Counted from the first letter of the stretch, positions 50,236 through 59,744 are shown. The stretch is DNA of 64,000 nt from DATATV01 sp035551355 (GCA_035551355.1 DASZNF010000005.1:104356-168355), one strand, 5' to 3'. Notes: generated from the sequence alone by a model not told the origin. Program-made: numbers and translations.

Positions 50236-50787
50236 TCACCAGATCGGAACCGGTGACTTACCGCGTCGGAAGTAGCCGGGCTGACGCTGGCCGGACATGG
50301 CCCGGTCGATGCGCTGTTGCATGCCGTCGGACAACGCCTTGTCCCGCATCAGTTCCATGAACAACGCGGACATGTTGCCGAAATCGAAGAAGTCGCGCTG
50401 CCAGCACCACTGGTAGTTCCCGCCGTACCGGAACCAGCTGCCGCCGATGCCGGCCACCTCGTAGGCGGTGCCGTCCGGCCGGGTGGCGTCGGCGATCTGC
50501 TTCCAGAGGCCGATCACCTCACCGTTCTGGTCGTCGATGACGAACTTCTGGTACGGGTAGGACCAGTGCTCAAGGCCCTGCATCTCCTGTCCCAGCGCGA
50601 TATCCCGGATCTCGTCCCGGCCGACCGCCATGAACTCCTGGTCCGGCCCGGCGTTCCAGCCGTAGTTCGCGTCCTCGGTGTACATCTCGGCGAGCGAACG
50701 CCAGTCACCGGTCTGCTCGCACTGCTCGTTCCCCTTGAGCCACCGGCGAACCATCTCGTCCAGCTCGGTACGCGGGAATGCGGCCAT
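50236..50787 (-). CDS. SnoaL-like (NTF2 fold) protein
   Basis: A 183-residue protein of the NTF2/SnoaL fold: MVRRWLKGNEQCEQTGDW opening helix, AEMYTEDANYGWNAGPDQ strand-turn and GIGGSWFRYGGNYQWCWQRD. Relatives include ketosteroid isomerase-like and polyketide cyclase-like proteins. It sits between the cyp51 ferredoxin and the Mce genes (gaps 12 and 13 bases). Ketosteroid binding or isomerisation is plausible. Confidence 0.75.
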   Translation of the reverse strand: MAAFPRTELDEMVRRWLKGNEQCEQTGDWRSLAEMYTEDANYGWNAGPDQEFMAVGRDEIRDIALGQEMQGLEHWSYPYQKFVIDDQNGEVIGLWKQIADATRPDGTAYEVAGIGGSWFRYGGNYQWCWQRDFFDFGNMSALFMELMRDKALSDGMQQRIDRAMSGQRQPGYFRRGKSPVPIW

Positions 50788-50799
50788 CTCGTCGTTCTC

Positions 50800-51009
50800 C
50801 TAGTCCTCGTCGGCGTTCTCTTCGGCCAGGCGCAGCGCCTGGGTCGGGCATTCCTGCACCGCGCGGCGCACCTCGCCCAGCTGGCCGGGCGCGGGCCGCT
50901 CGGCCAGGATGCTCACCTTGCCCCGTTTGGGCACGCTGAACACCTCCGGCGCCTCCAGTTCGCACATGGCGTGCCCCTGGCACAGTTCCAGATCGGCCAC
51001 GATTCTCAT
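50800..51009 (-). CDS. CYP51-associated ferredoxin
   Basis: A 69-residue ferredoxin. Cys10, Cys16 and Cys54 give the pattern CxxHxxC...CP, the mycobacterial P450-partner type with His in place of one Cys, usually binding a [3Fe-4S] cluster. Its ATG overlaps the TGA of CYP51 (51006-51009), as expected for a dedicated electron donor. It corresponds to Rv0763c of M. tuberculosis. Confidence 0.92.
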   Translation of the reverse strand: MRIVADLELCQGHAMCELEAPEVFSVPKRGKVSILAERPAPGQLGEVRRAVQECPTQALRLAEENADED

Positions 51010-52361
51010 CGCGCGCTCCGGCGCCGGTAGGACACCACGCACGGCCGGGCCAGCTGCACCACCATCTTGCTGTGGTCGTTGCGATAGCTGTCGGTCGGCT
51101 GGGCCAGGCTGAACTCGAAGTCCCGCAACAACACCGAGAAGATCGCCTTGAGCTGCACCTGCGCGAACATCGCACCGACGCACCGGTGCCGGCCGGCGCC
51201 GAACGGAATCCAGGTCCACCGGTTGACGATGTCCTCCTGGCGCGGCTCCAGGTAGCGTTCCGGGTGGAACTCCTCCGGTTCCGGGAAATCCTCGGGAATC
51301 CGGTTGGAGATGGCCGGGGTCGCGCCGACCAGCGACCCCGCCGCGATCCGGTGGCCGCCGACCTCCAGATCCTCCTTGGCCACCCGCAGCAACAGGATCA
51401 GCGGCGGATGCAGCCGCAGCGTCTCCTTGATGACCGACTCCAGCCGGGGAATCTGGCGCAGCGCCCGGAAACTGATCTCCGAGCCGTCGGAGTACAGCTC
51501 GTCCAGCTCGTCCACCACCCCGGCCAGCAGGCCGGGCCGCCGCAGCAACTCGATCAGCGTCCAGGCGGCCGTGCCGGAACTGGTGTGGTGCCCGGCGAAC
51601 ATCATGGAGATGAACATGCCGGTGATCTCGCTGGCGGTGAAGCGGGCCACGCCCTGCTCGTCCTTGACCAGCATCAGCACGTCCAGCATGTCCCGGTCGG
51701 CCTTGTCGGCCGGACCCGCGGCCTGCCGCTGGGACATGATCTCGCTGACCAGGCTCACCAGCCCGGCGCGGGCCTCGTCGCGCCGCCGGAAACTCTCGAT
51801 CGGCGCGTACGGGTCGACATAGGCCAGCGCGTCGGTGCCGCGCTCCAGATCGTGATAGAGGTGGGCGAACCGGTCGTCCAGTTCGTCGCGGAACTTCTTG
51901 CCGATCAGGCAGGCCGATGAGGTGTAGATGGTCAGTTCGGCGAACCAGTCGAGCAGGTCGATCTCGCCCTCGTCGCCCCAGGACTCGACCATCCGGCACA
52001 CCTCGTCGGCGATCGTGGTGGCGTGGCCCTTCATGTGCTCGCCGCGCAGGGCCTGGTTGTGCAGCATCTCCTGGCGGCGTTCCGGGCTGACGTCGAACAC
52101 GACGCCCTCGCCGAAGATGGGCTTCATGAACGGGTACGCCTCGGCCTGATCAAGCTCTTCTTCGCCGGCCCGGAAGAAGAACTCGTTCGCCTGCGCGCCG
52201 GACAGCAGCGCGACCTGCCGTTGGCCCAGCCGGAACGCGCCGACATCGCCGCATTCGGCCCGGACCCGGCGCATCAGGCCGAGCGGATCGGTGCGTAGCT
52301 CCTTGAGATGGCCCTGGTCGTCGATGTCGCCGGACACCATCGGGGGCTCAGGCAGCGTCAT
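51006..52361 (-). CDS. cyp51: CYP51, sterol 14-alpha-demethylase
   Basis: A 451-residue P450, the same length as M. tuberculosis CYP51. The I-helix MFAGHHTSSGTAAWTLIEL is the CYP51 signature, the K-helix has KETLRLHPPL, and the haem loop is FGAGRHRCVGAMFA with the Cys near residue 394. Residues 60-90 (LLSGAQANEFFFRAG, PFMKPIFGEGVVFD) follow the mycobacterial enzyme closely. It removes the 14-alpha methyl group of a lanosterol-type sterol. It is part of the leftward operon, coupled to its ferredoxin. Confidence 0.95.
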   Translation of the reverse strand: MTLPEPPMVSGDIDDQGHLKELRTDPLGLMRRVRAECGDVGAFRLGQRQVALLSGAQANEFFFRAGEEELDQAEAYPFMKPIFGEGVVFDVSPERRQEMLHNQALRGEHMKGHATTIADEVCRMVESWGDEGEIDLLDWFAELTIYTSSACLIGKKFRDELDDRFAHLYHDLERGTDALAYVDPYAPIESFRRRDEARAGLVSLVSEIMSQRQAAGPADKADRDMLDVLMLVKDEQGVARFTASEITGMFISMMFAGHHTSSGTAAWTLIELLRRPGLLAGVVDELDELYSDGSEISFRALRQIPRLESVIKETLRLHPPLILLLRVAKEDLEVGGHRIAAGSLVGATPAISNRIPEDFPEPEEFHPERYLEPRQEDIVNRWTWIPFGAGRHRCVGAMFAQVQLKAIFSVLLRDFEFSLAQPTDSYRNDHSKMVVQLARPCVVSYRRRSAR

Positions 52362-52391
52362 GGGTTCTCCTTCCGCGGAGTCCGGGGCAGG

Positions 52392-53597
52392 TCAACGGTT
52401 CTGCGCGCGCAGCGGCAAGTTGGCGAATCCGCGCACGTTGGTCGAGTGGACCCGGACCGCGTTGGGCTCGTCGATCTCGTAGCCGGAGACGCGGTGCACG
52501 AGTTCGGTCAGCGCCACCCGCGCCTCCAGCCGGGCCAGGTGCGCGCCGAGGCAGAAGTGCGCACCACTGCCGAAACTGGCGATCGGCGTGGACCGGTCCC
52601 GGTCCAGGTCGTACTCGTCGCCGCCGGAGAACGCATCGCCGTCCCGGTTGGCCGATCCGAGCAGCAGCAACATCCGTGCTCCGTCGGGCACCGTGCGGCC
52701 GTGGTACTCCCGGTCGCCGACCACGGTCCGGGCGATGATCTGGCTGGACGTGTCGTAGCGCAGCGTCTCCTCGATCCAGTCCGGCACCCGCCCCGGATCG
52801 GCCAGTACCGTCGCCAGCTGGGCCGGATTGCGCCACGCCCAGTACACCGCGTTGCCCAGCAGCTTGGTGGTGGTTTCGTTGCCCGCCACCACCATCAGGA
52901 ACAGGAAACCGATGATCTCCTGATCGGACAGCCGATCGCCGTCCAGATCGGCGTCCAGCAGCGCCGAGGTGAGATCCTCGGTTCGGTTGGCCCGCCGGGC
53001 TTTCACCATCTCGGCGTAGTACTGGCCCAGTTCCAGCGCCGACTCCACGGCGGCCGGCGGCACGTCCAGCACGCCCTCCTCGCGGTGCATGACCAGATCG
53101 GCCAGCCGGCGCAGCCGGTCCCGGTCGGCCACCGGCACGCCGACCAGTTCGGAGATCACGTCCATCGGCAGTTTGCCCGCGAACTCGCCGATGTAGTCGA
53201 ACTCGCCCTTGTCCAGTGCCGCGTCCAGGTATTCGGTGGTCAGCTCCAGGACGCGGCCTTCCAACTCGCGCACCCGCCGGGGCGTGAACCCCTTGGAGAC
53301 CAGCGAACGCATGCGGATGTGCCGCGGATCGTCCAACGCCAGGAACGACATGGTGTAGTGCGCGTGCGGTCCCCACGCGGCCGGATCCAGGGACACCCCG
53401 TTGGCGCTGGACAGGTGTGCGGCATCGCGCAGCCCGGCGACCACGTCGGAATACCGGGACAGCGCCCAGAATCCGATGTCCGGGTTCTCGTACACCGGTT
53501 CCTCCGCGCGCAGCCGCGCGTAGGTCGGGTAGGGGTCGTCGTGGAACCGGTAGTCGTAGGGGTCGAAGACCACCGGTGTGGACGCTGTGTCGGTCAC
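52392..53597 (-). CDS. Cytochrome P450, CYP123-like
   Basis: A 401-residue soluble P450. I-helix FLFLMVVAGNETTTKLLGNA, EETLRYDTSSQ (ExxR) and haem loop FGSGAHFCLGAHLARLEARV are all intact. Its size and position immediately upstream of CYP51 agree with CYP123 (Rv0766c) of M. tuberculosis. Substrate unknown; a sterol is likely from context. The gap to CYP51 is 30 bases. Confidence 0.88.
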   Translation of the reverse strand: MTDTASTPVVFDPYDYRFHDDPYPTYARLRAEEPVYENPDIGFWALSRYSDVVAGLRDAAHLSSANGVSLDPAAWGPHAHYTMSFLALDDPRHIRMRSLVSKGFTPRRVRELEGRVLELTTEYLDAALDKGEFDYIGEFAGKLPMDVISELVGVPVADRDRLRRLADLVMHREEGVLDVPPAAVESALELGQYYAEMVKARRANRTEDLTSALLDADLDGDRLSDQEIIGFLFLMVVAGNETTTKLLGNAVYWAWRNPAQLATVLADPGRVPDWIEETLRYDTSSQIIARTVVGDREYHGRTVPDGARMLLLLGSANRDGDAFSGGDEYDLDRDRSTPIASFGSGAHFCLGAHLARLEARVALTELVHRVSGYEIDEPNAVRVHSTNVRGFANLPLRAQNR

Positions 53598-53631
53598 GGG
53601 TCACCCTCCAGGCTCGGCTCGGTTGCCCGCC

Positions 53632-54831
53632 TCAGGCGTGCAGCCGGACCGGCATTTCCTTGATGCCGTTGATGAAATTGGACCGCAGCCGCCGCACCGG
53701 GCCGACCAGCTCGATGTCCGGCAGCCGCCGGGCCAGGGTTTCGAACAGCACCCGCAGTTCCAGCCGGGCCAGGTAGGCGCCGAGGCAGAAGTGCGGTCCG
53801 CCGCCGCCGAAGGTGATGTGCGGATTGGGATCGCGTTCGATGTCGAAGCGGTGTGGTTGGGCGAACACCGCCTCGTCGCGGTTGGCCGAGGGGTAGAACA
53901 GCACCACCTTGTCCCCGGCGCTGATCGGCTGGTCGCCGATGCGGGTGTCCCGCAGCGCGGTGCGGCGGAAGTCCATCACCGGAGTGACCCAGCGCAGGAT
54001 CTCCTCCACCGCCGAGGCGGTCAGCTCCGGGTGCTGCTTGAGTTTTCGCCACTGGTCCGGGTTCTCCAGGAAGGTGAGCATGCCGCCGGAGGCCGCGTTG
54101 CGCGTGGTTTCGTTGCCCGCCACGACAAGCAGCACGAAGAACATGTTGAACTCCATCTCGCTCAACACGTCCCCGCTGGCGTCCGGCGCGATCATCCTGG
54201 TGACGATGTCCTCGCGCGGACACGACCGGCGGTCCTCGGCCATGGCGTTGGCATACAGGAAGATCTCGGCCGCGGCCCGCTCGGCGGCGTCCCGGAACTC
54301 CGGGTCCTCGTGGCCGATCATCTGATTGGACCAGTCGTAGAGCTTCTCCCGGTCCTCGCCCGGCGCGCCCATCAGCTCGGCGATCACCGCCAGCGGGAGC
54401 TGCGCGGCGATGTCGTGCACGAAGTCGACCTCGCCGGATTTCTCCACACCGGCCACCAGCGAGTCGCAGATGTCCCGGATGTGCGGTTCCAGCCGGTCGA
54501 TCACCCGGGGGGTGAAGCCCCGGCTGACCAGGTTGCGCTGCCGGGTGTGCCGGGGCGGGTCATGATTGATCATCATGGCCTGCTGCTTGGTCCGCACGTC
54601 CTCGTCGTAGTCGTTGAGCGAGGTGGTGCCGACGAACGAGGAGAACGTCTCCGCGTCCCGGGACACCGCCACCACATCGGCGTAGCGGGTGATGGCCCAG
54701 AAGCCCCGGCCGGGCGGTTCCTCCTCGTGCCAGTGGATCGGGCTCTCCCGCCGGAGATGGTCGAAATAGTCGTGCGGAACGCCCTGTTCGTAGACCTCGG
54801 GATCGGACAACCGGACAGCCGGAACCGTCAT
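53632..54831 (-). CDS. Cytochrome P450, CYP124/125/142-like
   Basis: A 399-residue P450. It has VVAGNETTRNAASGGML in the I-helix, VEEILRWVTPV (ExxR) and haem loop FGGGGPHFCLGAYLARLELR. The GGGG-x-HFCLGA loop and the RLRSNFINGIKEMPVRL tail are like the mycobacterial sterol side-chain oxidising P450s. It leads the operon of three P450s, with the palindrome at 54918 as likely operator. Confidence 0.87.
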   Translation of the reverse strand: MTVPAVRLSDPEVYEQGVPHDYFDHLRRESPIHWHEEEPPGRGFWAITRYADVVAVSRDAETFSSFVGTTSLNDYDEDVRTKQQAMMINHDPPRHTRQRNLVSRGFTPRVIDRLEPHIRDICDSLVAGVEKSGEVDFVHDIAAQLPLAVIAELMGAPGEDREKLYDWSNQMIGHEDPEFRDAAERAAAEIFLYANAMAEDRRSCPREDIVTRMIAPDASGDVLSEMEFNMFFVLLVVAGNETTRNAASGGMLTFLENPDQWRKLKQHPELTASAVEEILRWVTPVMDFRRTALRDTRIGDQPISAGDKVVLFYPSANRDEAVFAQPHRFDIERDPNPHITFGGGGPHFCLGAYLARLELRVLFETLARRLPDIELVGPVRRLRSNFINGIKEMPVRLHA

Positions 54832-54917
54832 CGCGCACCTCGCTCGCCGTCGAGAGAGTTCTTCCGTTCACCGCCACACATCAGGTTTTCGTCGCGCGAA
54901 CGACGCTAACATCCCAA

Positions 54918-54933
54918 CTGGACACATGTCCAG
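54918..54933 (-). promoter_or_regulatory. Palindromic operator before the P450 operon
   Basis: CTGGACA-CA-TGTCCAG is a perfect inverted repeat 87 bases before the P450 start. Related sites are at 56606-56621 and 62971-62986, and the half CTGGACA at 60178-60184 precedes the TetR gene. This suggests one TetR-controlled regulon. Confidence 0.6.
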
Positions 54934-54934
54934 A

Positions 54935-56557
54935 TTAACGTCCAGAACCGTGGTCGTCCCGGTTGACCAGCGTGGCGACCGCGGCCCCGGCCCGGCGGCC
55001 GGAGAACACGCAGTCCGCGATCGACAACCCGCTGACATAGGACTCCGAACACACCCCGACCGCGGTCCGGCCGGCCGCGTACAACCCGGCCACCGCCGCG
55101 CCCTCGGCCGTGATGACCGCGCCACTGGACTCGTCCACGGTCAGGCCGCCCAGGGTGATCATCGGGCAGGGGAAGCCGCGCTGGGTGCGCAGCGAGCAGT
55201 CCAGCACGTAGTAGGGCCCGTTGGTCAGCGCGCGCACGTGTTCGGCGTCCTTGCCGAACGCATCCGGCCGCCCGGCCGCCGCGTCGGCGTTGTACTCCTC
55301 GATGGTCCTGCGCAGCCCGTCCGCGTCGATCCGGGCCCGGCGCGCCAGCGTGCCGAGATCGTCGGCCCGCACGTGCCCCGCGGTGAACAGGTAGGTGGCC
55401 TGCAACCGCTGGAACCACAGCGTCTGCTCGGGCAGCTGGCGCTTGGCCTCGGACAGCACCCGCTGGTCGATGACCAGGTACGCCTTGGCATCCGGCTGGG
55501 CGGCGATGTGATCGCCGATCCGCGCGCCGTAACACAGTTCGTTGCAGATCCGCTCCCCCGCGCGGTTCACCAGCACACCCTCGACCAGCGCGATCGGCGG
55601 ATTGTAGAACCGCCAGGCCGACACCCGGTCCAGCCGGTCGGTGGCGCCGCCGACCGAGGTGCCCAGCCGGATGCCGCTGCCGTCGTCGGCGATGGTGCCC
55701 AGTGAGGAACCGCTGCGGTAGGCGGGGGCGTGCTCGGCCAGCATGCGCCGGTTGAACACGAAACCCCCGGCGGCCAGGATCACCCCGTGCCGGGCCCGGA
55801 AGCGCCGCGGGACACCGTGTTCGGCCTCCAGCCGGCGAATCGGCTGATCCATCAGCTTGCCCAGCGGCCGGTAGTAGATGTTGAGTTTCCGGTTCGCCCG
55901 GGACATCCACCGGTGCAGCGTCCGCGCGACGATCGCCGATCGCGGAATCTCCTTGGCCGCGACGCCGATCACCCGGCCGTCGGCGTCGGTGATCAGTTCG
56001 GTGACCGCGGTCTGGCACCGGACCGGGATGCCGCGCCTGCGGGCGGCCCGCTCCAGCGCGGTGAACAGCACCTTGCCCGAGGTGCCGCGGCCCTTGGTGC
56101 GATGGCCGCGCGGCGCGGGCTCGGCCGTGTCCCGGAACGGCGGCACCAGCTCGTTTCCCGAGTAGTACAGGTAATAGTCGTTGGTGGGATAGGAGGTCTT
56201 GCGGGGAGCCATACTGCCCTCGAACGGCACCCCGTTCTCCTCCAGCCAGCGCAGGTTGGCGTCGCTGTCGTCGCAGAACCGGCGCAACGTCCCGGCCGAG
56301 ACCACGTCCCCGGTCTCCTGCCGCAGGTAGTCGGTCATCGCCTCGACGGTGTCGGCGAATCCGGCCTCGGTCTGGTACTTCGTGCCGCCGCCCGCGTAGA
56401 CGATCCCGCCGCTGATCGCGGTCGCGCCGCCGCCGCGAAACCGGTCGAGGACCAGGACGTCCGCGCCCCGGTCGACGGCCTCGATCGCCGCGCAGGCGCC
56501 GGCCCCGCCGAAACCCACGACCAACACGTCAACCTCGGCATCCCAATCCCCGGACAT
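54935..56557 (-). CDS. FAD-binding dehydrogenase, 3-ketosteroid-delta1-dehydrogenase-like
   Basis: A 540-residue flavoprotein of the fumarate reductase/KstD superfamily. VDVLVVGFGGAGACAAIEA is the FAD site; GGATAISGGIVYAGGG and the C-terminal GLYAAGRTAVGVCSESYVSG complete the fold. It resembles the mycobacterial KstD paralogue Rv0785 more than KstD itself. A steroid ring dehydrogenase or reductase role is likely. It is divergent from the aldehyde dehydrogenase gene, with a palindrome between them. Confidence 0.82.
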   Translation of the reverse strand: MSGDWDAEVDVLVVGFGGAGACAAIEAVDRGADVLVLDRFRGGGATAISGGIVYAGGGTKYQTEAGFADTVEAMTDYLRQETGDVVSAGTLRRFCDDSDANLRWLEENGVPFEGSMAPRKTSYPTNDYYLYYSGNELVPPFRDTAEPAPRGHRTKGRGTSGKVLFTALERAARRRGIPVRCQTAVTELITDADGRVIGVAAKEIPRSAIVARTLHRWMSRANRKLNIYYRPLGKLMDQPIRRLEAEHGVPRRFRARHGVILAAGGFVFNRRMLAEHAPAYRSGSSLGTIADDGSGIRLGTSVGGATDRLDRVSAWRFYNPPIALVEGVLVNRAGERICNELCYGARIGDHIAAQPDAKAYLVIDQRVLSEAKRQLPEQTLWFQRLQATYLFTAGHVRADDLGTLARRARIDADGLRRTIEEYNADAAAGRPDAFGKDAEHVRALTNGPYYVLDCSLRTQRGFPCPMITLGGLTVDESSGAVITAEGAAVAGLYAAGRTAVGVCSESYVSGLSIADCVFSGRRAGAAVATLVNRDDHGSGR

Positions 56558-56605
56558 CGACCACTCCTCGTCACCGTTGCACCCGACACCCTATTGAACT
56601 ACATT

Positions 56606-56621
56606 CCAGACAGTTGTCTAC
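56606..56621. promoter_or_regulatory. Palindrome between divergent KstD-like and ALDH genes
   Basis: CCAGACAGTTGTCTAC contains the perfect 12-base repeat AGACA-GT-TGTCT (56608-56619) and matches 10 of 14 fixed bases of CTGGACAnnTGTCCAG. It lies in the 80-base divergent promoter region and could control both genes. Confidence 0.5.
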
Positions 56622-56637
56622 CAACGCTGGAGGTTGG

Positions 56638-58101
56638 ATGTCAGCCCGGCGAACGTCCTCCCAGCTGCTGATCGCCGGGCGGTTGACGCCCGGTGGCGCG
56701 GGTGAGTTCGACACCGTCAATCCGGCGACCGAGGAAGTCCTCGGCACCGCCGCCAACGCCGATTCCGCCGATCTGGACCGGGCGATCGACGCGGCCCGGC
56801 GCGCCTTCGACACCGCCGGCTGGGCAACGGATGTGGCGTTCCGGGTGCACTGCCTGCGTCAGCTGCGCGAAGCCCTGCAACGCAACGCCGACGAACTGCG
56901 CGCGATCACCGTGGCCGAGGCCGGTGCTCCGGTGCTGTTCACCCACGGCCCGCAGCTGGACATCCCGGTCAATGATCTGGGCTGGTTCGCCGATCTGGCC
57001 GAGTCCTACGAGTGGGTCCATGATCTCGGTCAAGCCGCCCCGATGGGCGTGGCCACCCACCGCTGGGTGCACCGGGAACCGGCCGGGGTGGTGGGCGCGA
57101 TCACGCCGTGGAACTTCCCGCACCAGATCACCATGGCCAAGCTCGGCCCGGCGCTGGCCGCGGGCAACACCGTGGTGCTCAAACCGGCTCCGGACACGCC
57201 GTGGTGCGCGGCCGTGGTCGGCCGGATCATCGCCGAGGAAACGGATATCCCGCCCGGCGTGGTGAACGTCGTGACCTCGGCCGACCACGCGCTGGGCGCG
57301 CAGCTGGCCGCCGATCCGCGAGTGGATCTGGTGTCCTTCACCGGTTCCACCGCCACCGGCCACTCGGTGATGACCGACGCGGCCAGGACGCTCAAGCGGG
57401 TTTTCCTGGAACTGGGCGGCAAATCGGCGTTCGTCGTGCTCGACGACGCCGATCTGCGCACCGCCTGCTCCATGGCCGCGTTCACCGTGTGCACGCACGC
57501 CGGCCAGGGTTGTGCGCTGACCACCCGGCTGCTGGTCCCCCGCGAGCAGTACGACACCGCGGTGGACATCACGGCGAAGACGATGTCCAAGATCGCGGTC
57601 GGCGATCCGGCCGATCCCGGCACCGTCTGCGGCCCGCTCATCTCGGCCAGGCAGCACGCTCGGGTGCGCGGCTACCTGGATCTGGCCGTCGAGGAGGGCG
57701 GCACGCTGGTCTGCGGCGGTGGCCGCCCGGCCGGACTGGACAAGGGTTTCTACGTCGAGCCGACGCTGATCTCCGGTCTGTCGAACGAAACCCGGGTCGC
57801 GCGCGAGGAGATCTTCGGGCCAGTACTGGTGATCATCCCGCACGACGGTGACGCCGACGCGGTCCGCATCGCCAACGACTCGCCGTACGGCCTATCCGGC
57901 GCGGTGCACGGCGGCGACCGGGACCGCGCGCGGCGGGTGGCCGGGCAGATCCGGACCGGCACCCTCAGCGTCAACGGCGGCGTCTGGTACTCCGTCGACG
58001 CGCCGTTCGGCGGCTACAAGCAGTCGGGCATCGGGCGGGAGATGGGCACCGCCGGATTCGAGGAATACCTGGAAACCAAGCTCGTCGCCGAACTCGCGTA
58101 G
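56638..58101 (+). CDS. NAD-dependent aldehyde dehydrogenase (AldA-like)
   Basis: A 487-residue ALDH. ITPWNFPHQITMAKLGPAL binds NAD, LELGGKSAF has the general-base Glu and AGQGCALTTRL the catalytic Cys. Length and context match AldA (Rv0768) beside mycobacterial cyp51. ATG 56638 with TGGAGG upstream is the start. It opens a four-gene rightward operon and would oxidise an aldehyde, perhaps formed by the P450s. Confidence 0.92.
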   Translation: MSARRTSSQLLIAGRLTPGGAGEFDTVNPATEEVLGTAANADSADLDRAIDAARRAFDTAGWATDVAFRVHCLRQLREALQRNADELRAITVAEAGAPVLFTHGPQLDIPVNDLGWFADLAESYEWVHDLGQAAPMGVATHRWVHREPAGVVGAITPWNFPHQITMAKLGPALAAGNTVVLKPAPDTPWCAAVVGRIIAEETDIPPGVVNVVTSADHALGAQLAADPRVDLVSFTGSTATGHSVMTDAARTLKRVFLELGGKSAFVVLDDADLRTACSMAAFTVCTHAGQGCALTTRLLVPREQYDTAVDITAKTMSKIAVGDPADPGTVCGPLISARQHARVRGYLDLAVEEGGTLVCGGGRPAGLDKGFYVEPTLISGLSNETRVAREEIFGPVLVIIPHDGDADAVRIANDSPYGLSGAVHGGDRDRARRVAGQIRTGTLSVNGGVWYSVDAPFGGYKQSGIGREMGTAGFEEYLETKLVAELA

Positions 58102-58114
58102 GAGGAGACACGTC

Positions 58115-58867
58115 ATGGGTCGCTTCACCGGCAAGGTCGCCATCGTGACCGGTGCCGCACAAGGCATCGGCGAGGCCTACGCCCGGGCCCTCGCCGCCGA
58201 GGAGGCCACCGTGGTGGTGGCCGACCTCAACGTGGACGCGGGCGAGAGCGTGGCCAAGCAGATCACCGCGGACGGCGGCTCGGCCGCGTTCGTCAGGGTC
58301 GACGTCTCCTCCCCGGAATCCACCCTCGCGCTGGCCGAGTCCGCTCATGACAAGTTCGGCGGGATCGACTACCTGGTCAACAACGCAGCCATCTACGGCG
58401 GCATGAAGCTGGACCTGCTGAGCACCGTGGACTGGGACTACTACAAGAAATTCATGTCGGTCAACCTGGACGGCGCGCTGCTGTGCACCCGCGCGGTCCG
58501 GCCGCACATGATGAAACGCGGCGGCGGCGCCATCATCAACCAGTCCTCCACCGCCGCCTGGGTCTACTCCGGTTTCTACGGGCTGGCCAAGGTCGGCGTC
58601 AACGGGCTGACCCAGCAACTGGCCCGGGAACTGGGCGGCTCGAAGATCCGGATCAACGCCATCGCGCCGGGCCCCACCGACACCGAGGCGACCCGGGCCA
58701 TGGTGCCGGAGAAGTTCCGCAAGCAGATGGTGCAGAACCTGGCGCTGCAACGGATGGGCCGGCCCGAGGACCTGGTCGGAATGTGCCTGTTCCTGCTCTC
58801 GGACGAGGCGAGCTGGATCACCGGGCAGATCTTCAACGTCGACGGCGGCCAGATCATCCGGTCCTGA
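58115..58867 (+). CDS. Short-chain dehydrogenase/reductase (Rv0769-like)
   Basis: A 250-residue SDR: VTGAAQGIGEAYARAL, NNAAIYGG, INQSSTAAW and active site YGLAKVGVNGL. GGAGGAG precedes ATG 58115, 13 bases after the ALDH stop. It occupies the position of Rv0769 in the mycobacterial cluster; a hydroxysteroid or hydroxyacid substrate is likely. Confidence 0.9.
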   Translation: MGRFTGKVAIVTGAAQGIGEAYARALAAEEATVVVADLNVDAGESVAKQITADGGSAAFVRVDVSSPESTLALAESAHDKFGGIDYLVNNAAIYGGMKLDLLSTVDWDYYKKFMSVNLDGALLCTRAVRPHMMKRGGGAIINQSSTAAWVYSGFYGLAKVGVNGLTQQLARELGGSKIRINAIAPGPTDTEATRAMVPEKFRKQMVQNLALQRMGRPEDLVGMCLFLLSDEASWITGQIFNVDGGQIIRS

Positions 58868-58880
58868 GCCAAGGAGTGTC

Positions 58881-59744
58881 ATGAAACCGGTGGGATTCAT
58901 CGGACTCGGCCAGATGGGCAAGCCGATGGCCAGGCAGCTGGCCGACTGGCCCGGCGGGCTGATCGTGCACGACGCGCGACCGGAGGCGATGACCAAGTTC
59001 GCCGAGCACGGCGCCAAGGCGGCGGCCAGTCCACGCGAGGTGGCCGAAACCGCGGGCGTGATCTCGGTGATGGTGCTCGACGACGACCAGGTCGAGCAGG
59101 TGGTCACCGGACCGGCCGGGCTGCTGGAGACGGCCGGGCCGGGCACGGTCATCGCCATCCACTCCACCGTCCGGCAGGCCACCGTGGCCCGGCTGGCCGA
59201 ACTGACCGCGCGGGAAGGCATCCACGTGGTGGACGCGCCGGTCAGCGGCGGGGCGATGGCCGCGCGCAACGGTTCGCTGGCGGTGATGGTCGGCGCGACC
59301 GACGAGGCGTTCCAGCGTTGCCGCGAGCCGTTCGAGAAGTGGGCCGGCCTGGTCATGCACGCCGGCCCGCCGGGCGCGGGCACCGCGGCCAAGCTGGCCC
59401 GCAACCTGCTGCACTTCGCCGCGTTCACCGCCGCCGGGGAGGCGGCGCGGCTGGCCGAGGCGGCCGGGATCGATCTGGTCGAACTGGGCAAGGTGGTGCG
59501 CCACTCCGACTCGATCACCGGCGGGCCCGGCGCGATCATGCTGCGCCCCACCGCCGCGCCGGTCGAGCCGAAGGACAACTGGTACCCGATCCTGTCGCAC
59601 GTGCGGGGCCTTGGCACCAAGGACCTGTCGCTGGCCATCGAACTGGGCGAGATGCTCGGCGTGGAACTGCCGCTGGCCCGGCTGGCCCTGGACCGGCTCG
59701 CCGGGGAACTCGGCGTGCCCACACCGACCGAGGAGGACGCCTGA
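58881..59744 (+). CDS. 3-hydroxyisobutyrate dehydrogenase-like (Rv0770-like)
   Basis: A 287-residue beta-hydroxyacid dehydrogenase. VGFIGLGQMGKPMARQLADW is the NAD motif, DAPVSGGAMAARNGSLAVMV the substrate motif and GTAAKLARNLLHFAAF contains the catalytic Lys. It oxidises a beta-hydroxy acid. The stop overlaps the next start (ATGA at 59741-59744). Confidence 0.9.
   Translation: MKPVGFIGLGQMGKPMARQLADWPGGLIVHDARPEAMTKFAEHGAKAAASPREVAETAGVISVMVLDDDQVEQVVTGPAGLLETAGPGTVIAIHSTVRQATVARLAELTAREGIHVVDAPVSGGAMAARNGSLAVMVGATDEAFQRCREPFEKWAGLVMHAGPPGAGTAAKLARNLLHFAAFTAAGEAARLAEAAGIDLVELGKVVRHSDSITGGPGAIMLRPTAAPVEPKDNWYPILSHVRGLGTKDLSLAIELGEMLGVELPLARLALDRLAGELGVPTPTEEDA

Noticed and set aside
45989..54831. 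Calling the sterol operon a complete mce locus
   Set aside because: Only two Mce proteins and no YrbE permease are encoded; the surrounding genes are P450s, a ferredoxin, a SnoaL-like protein and a FadD.
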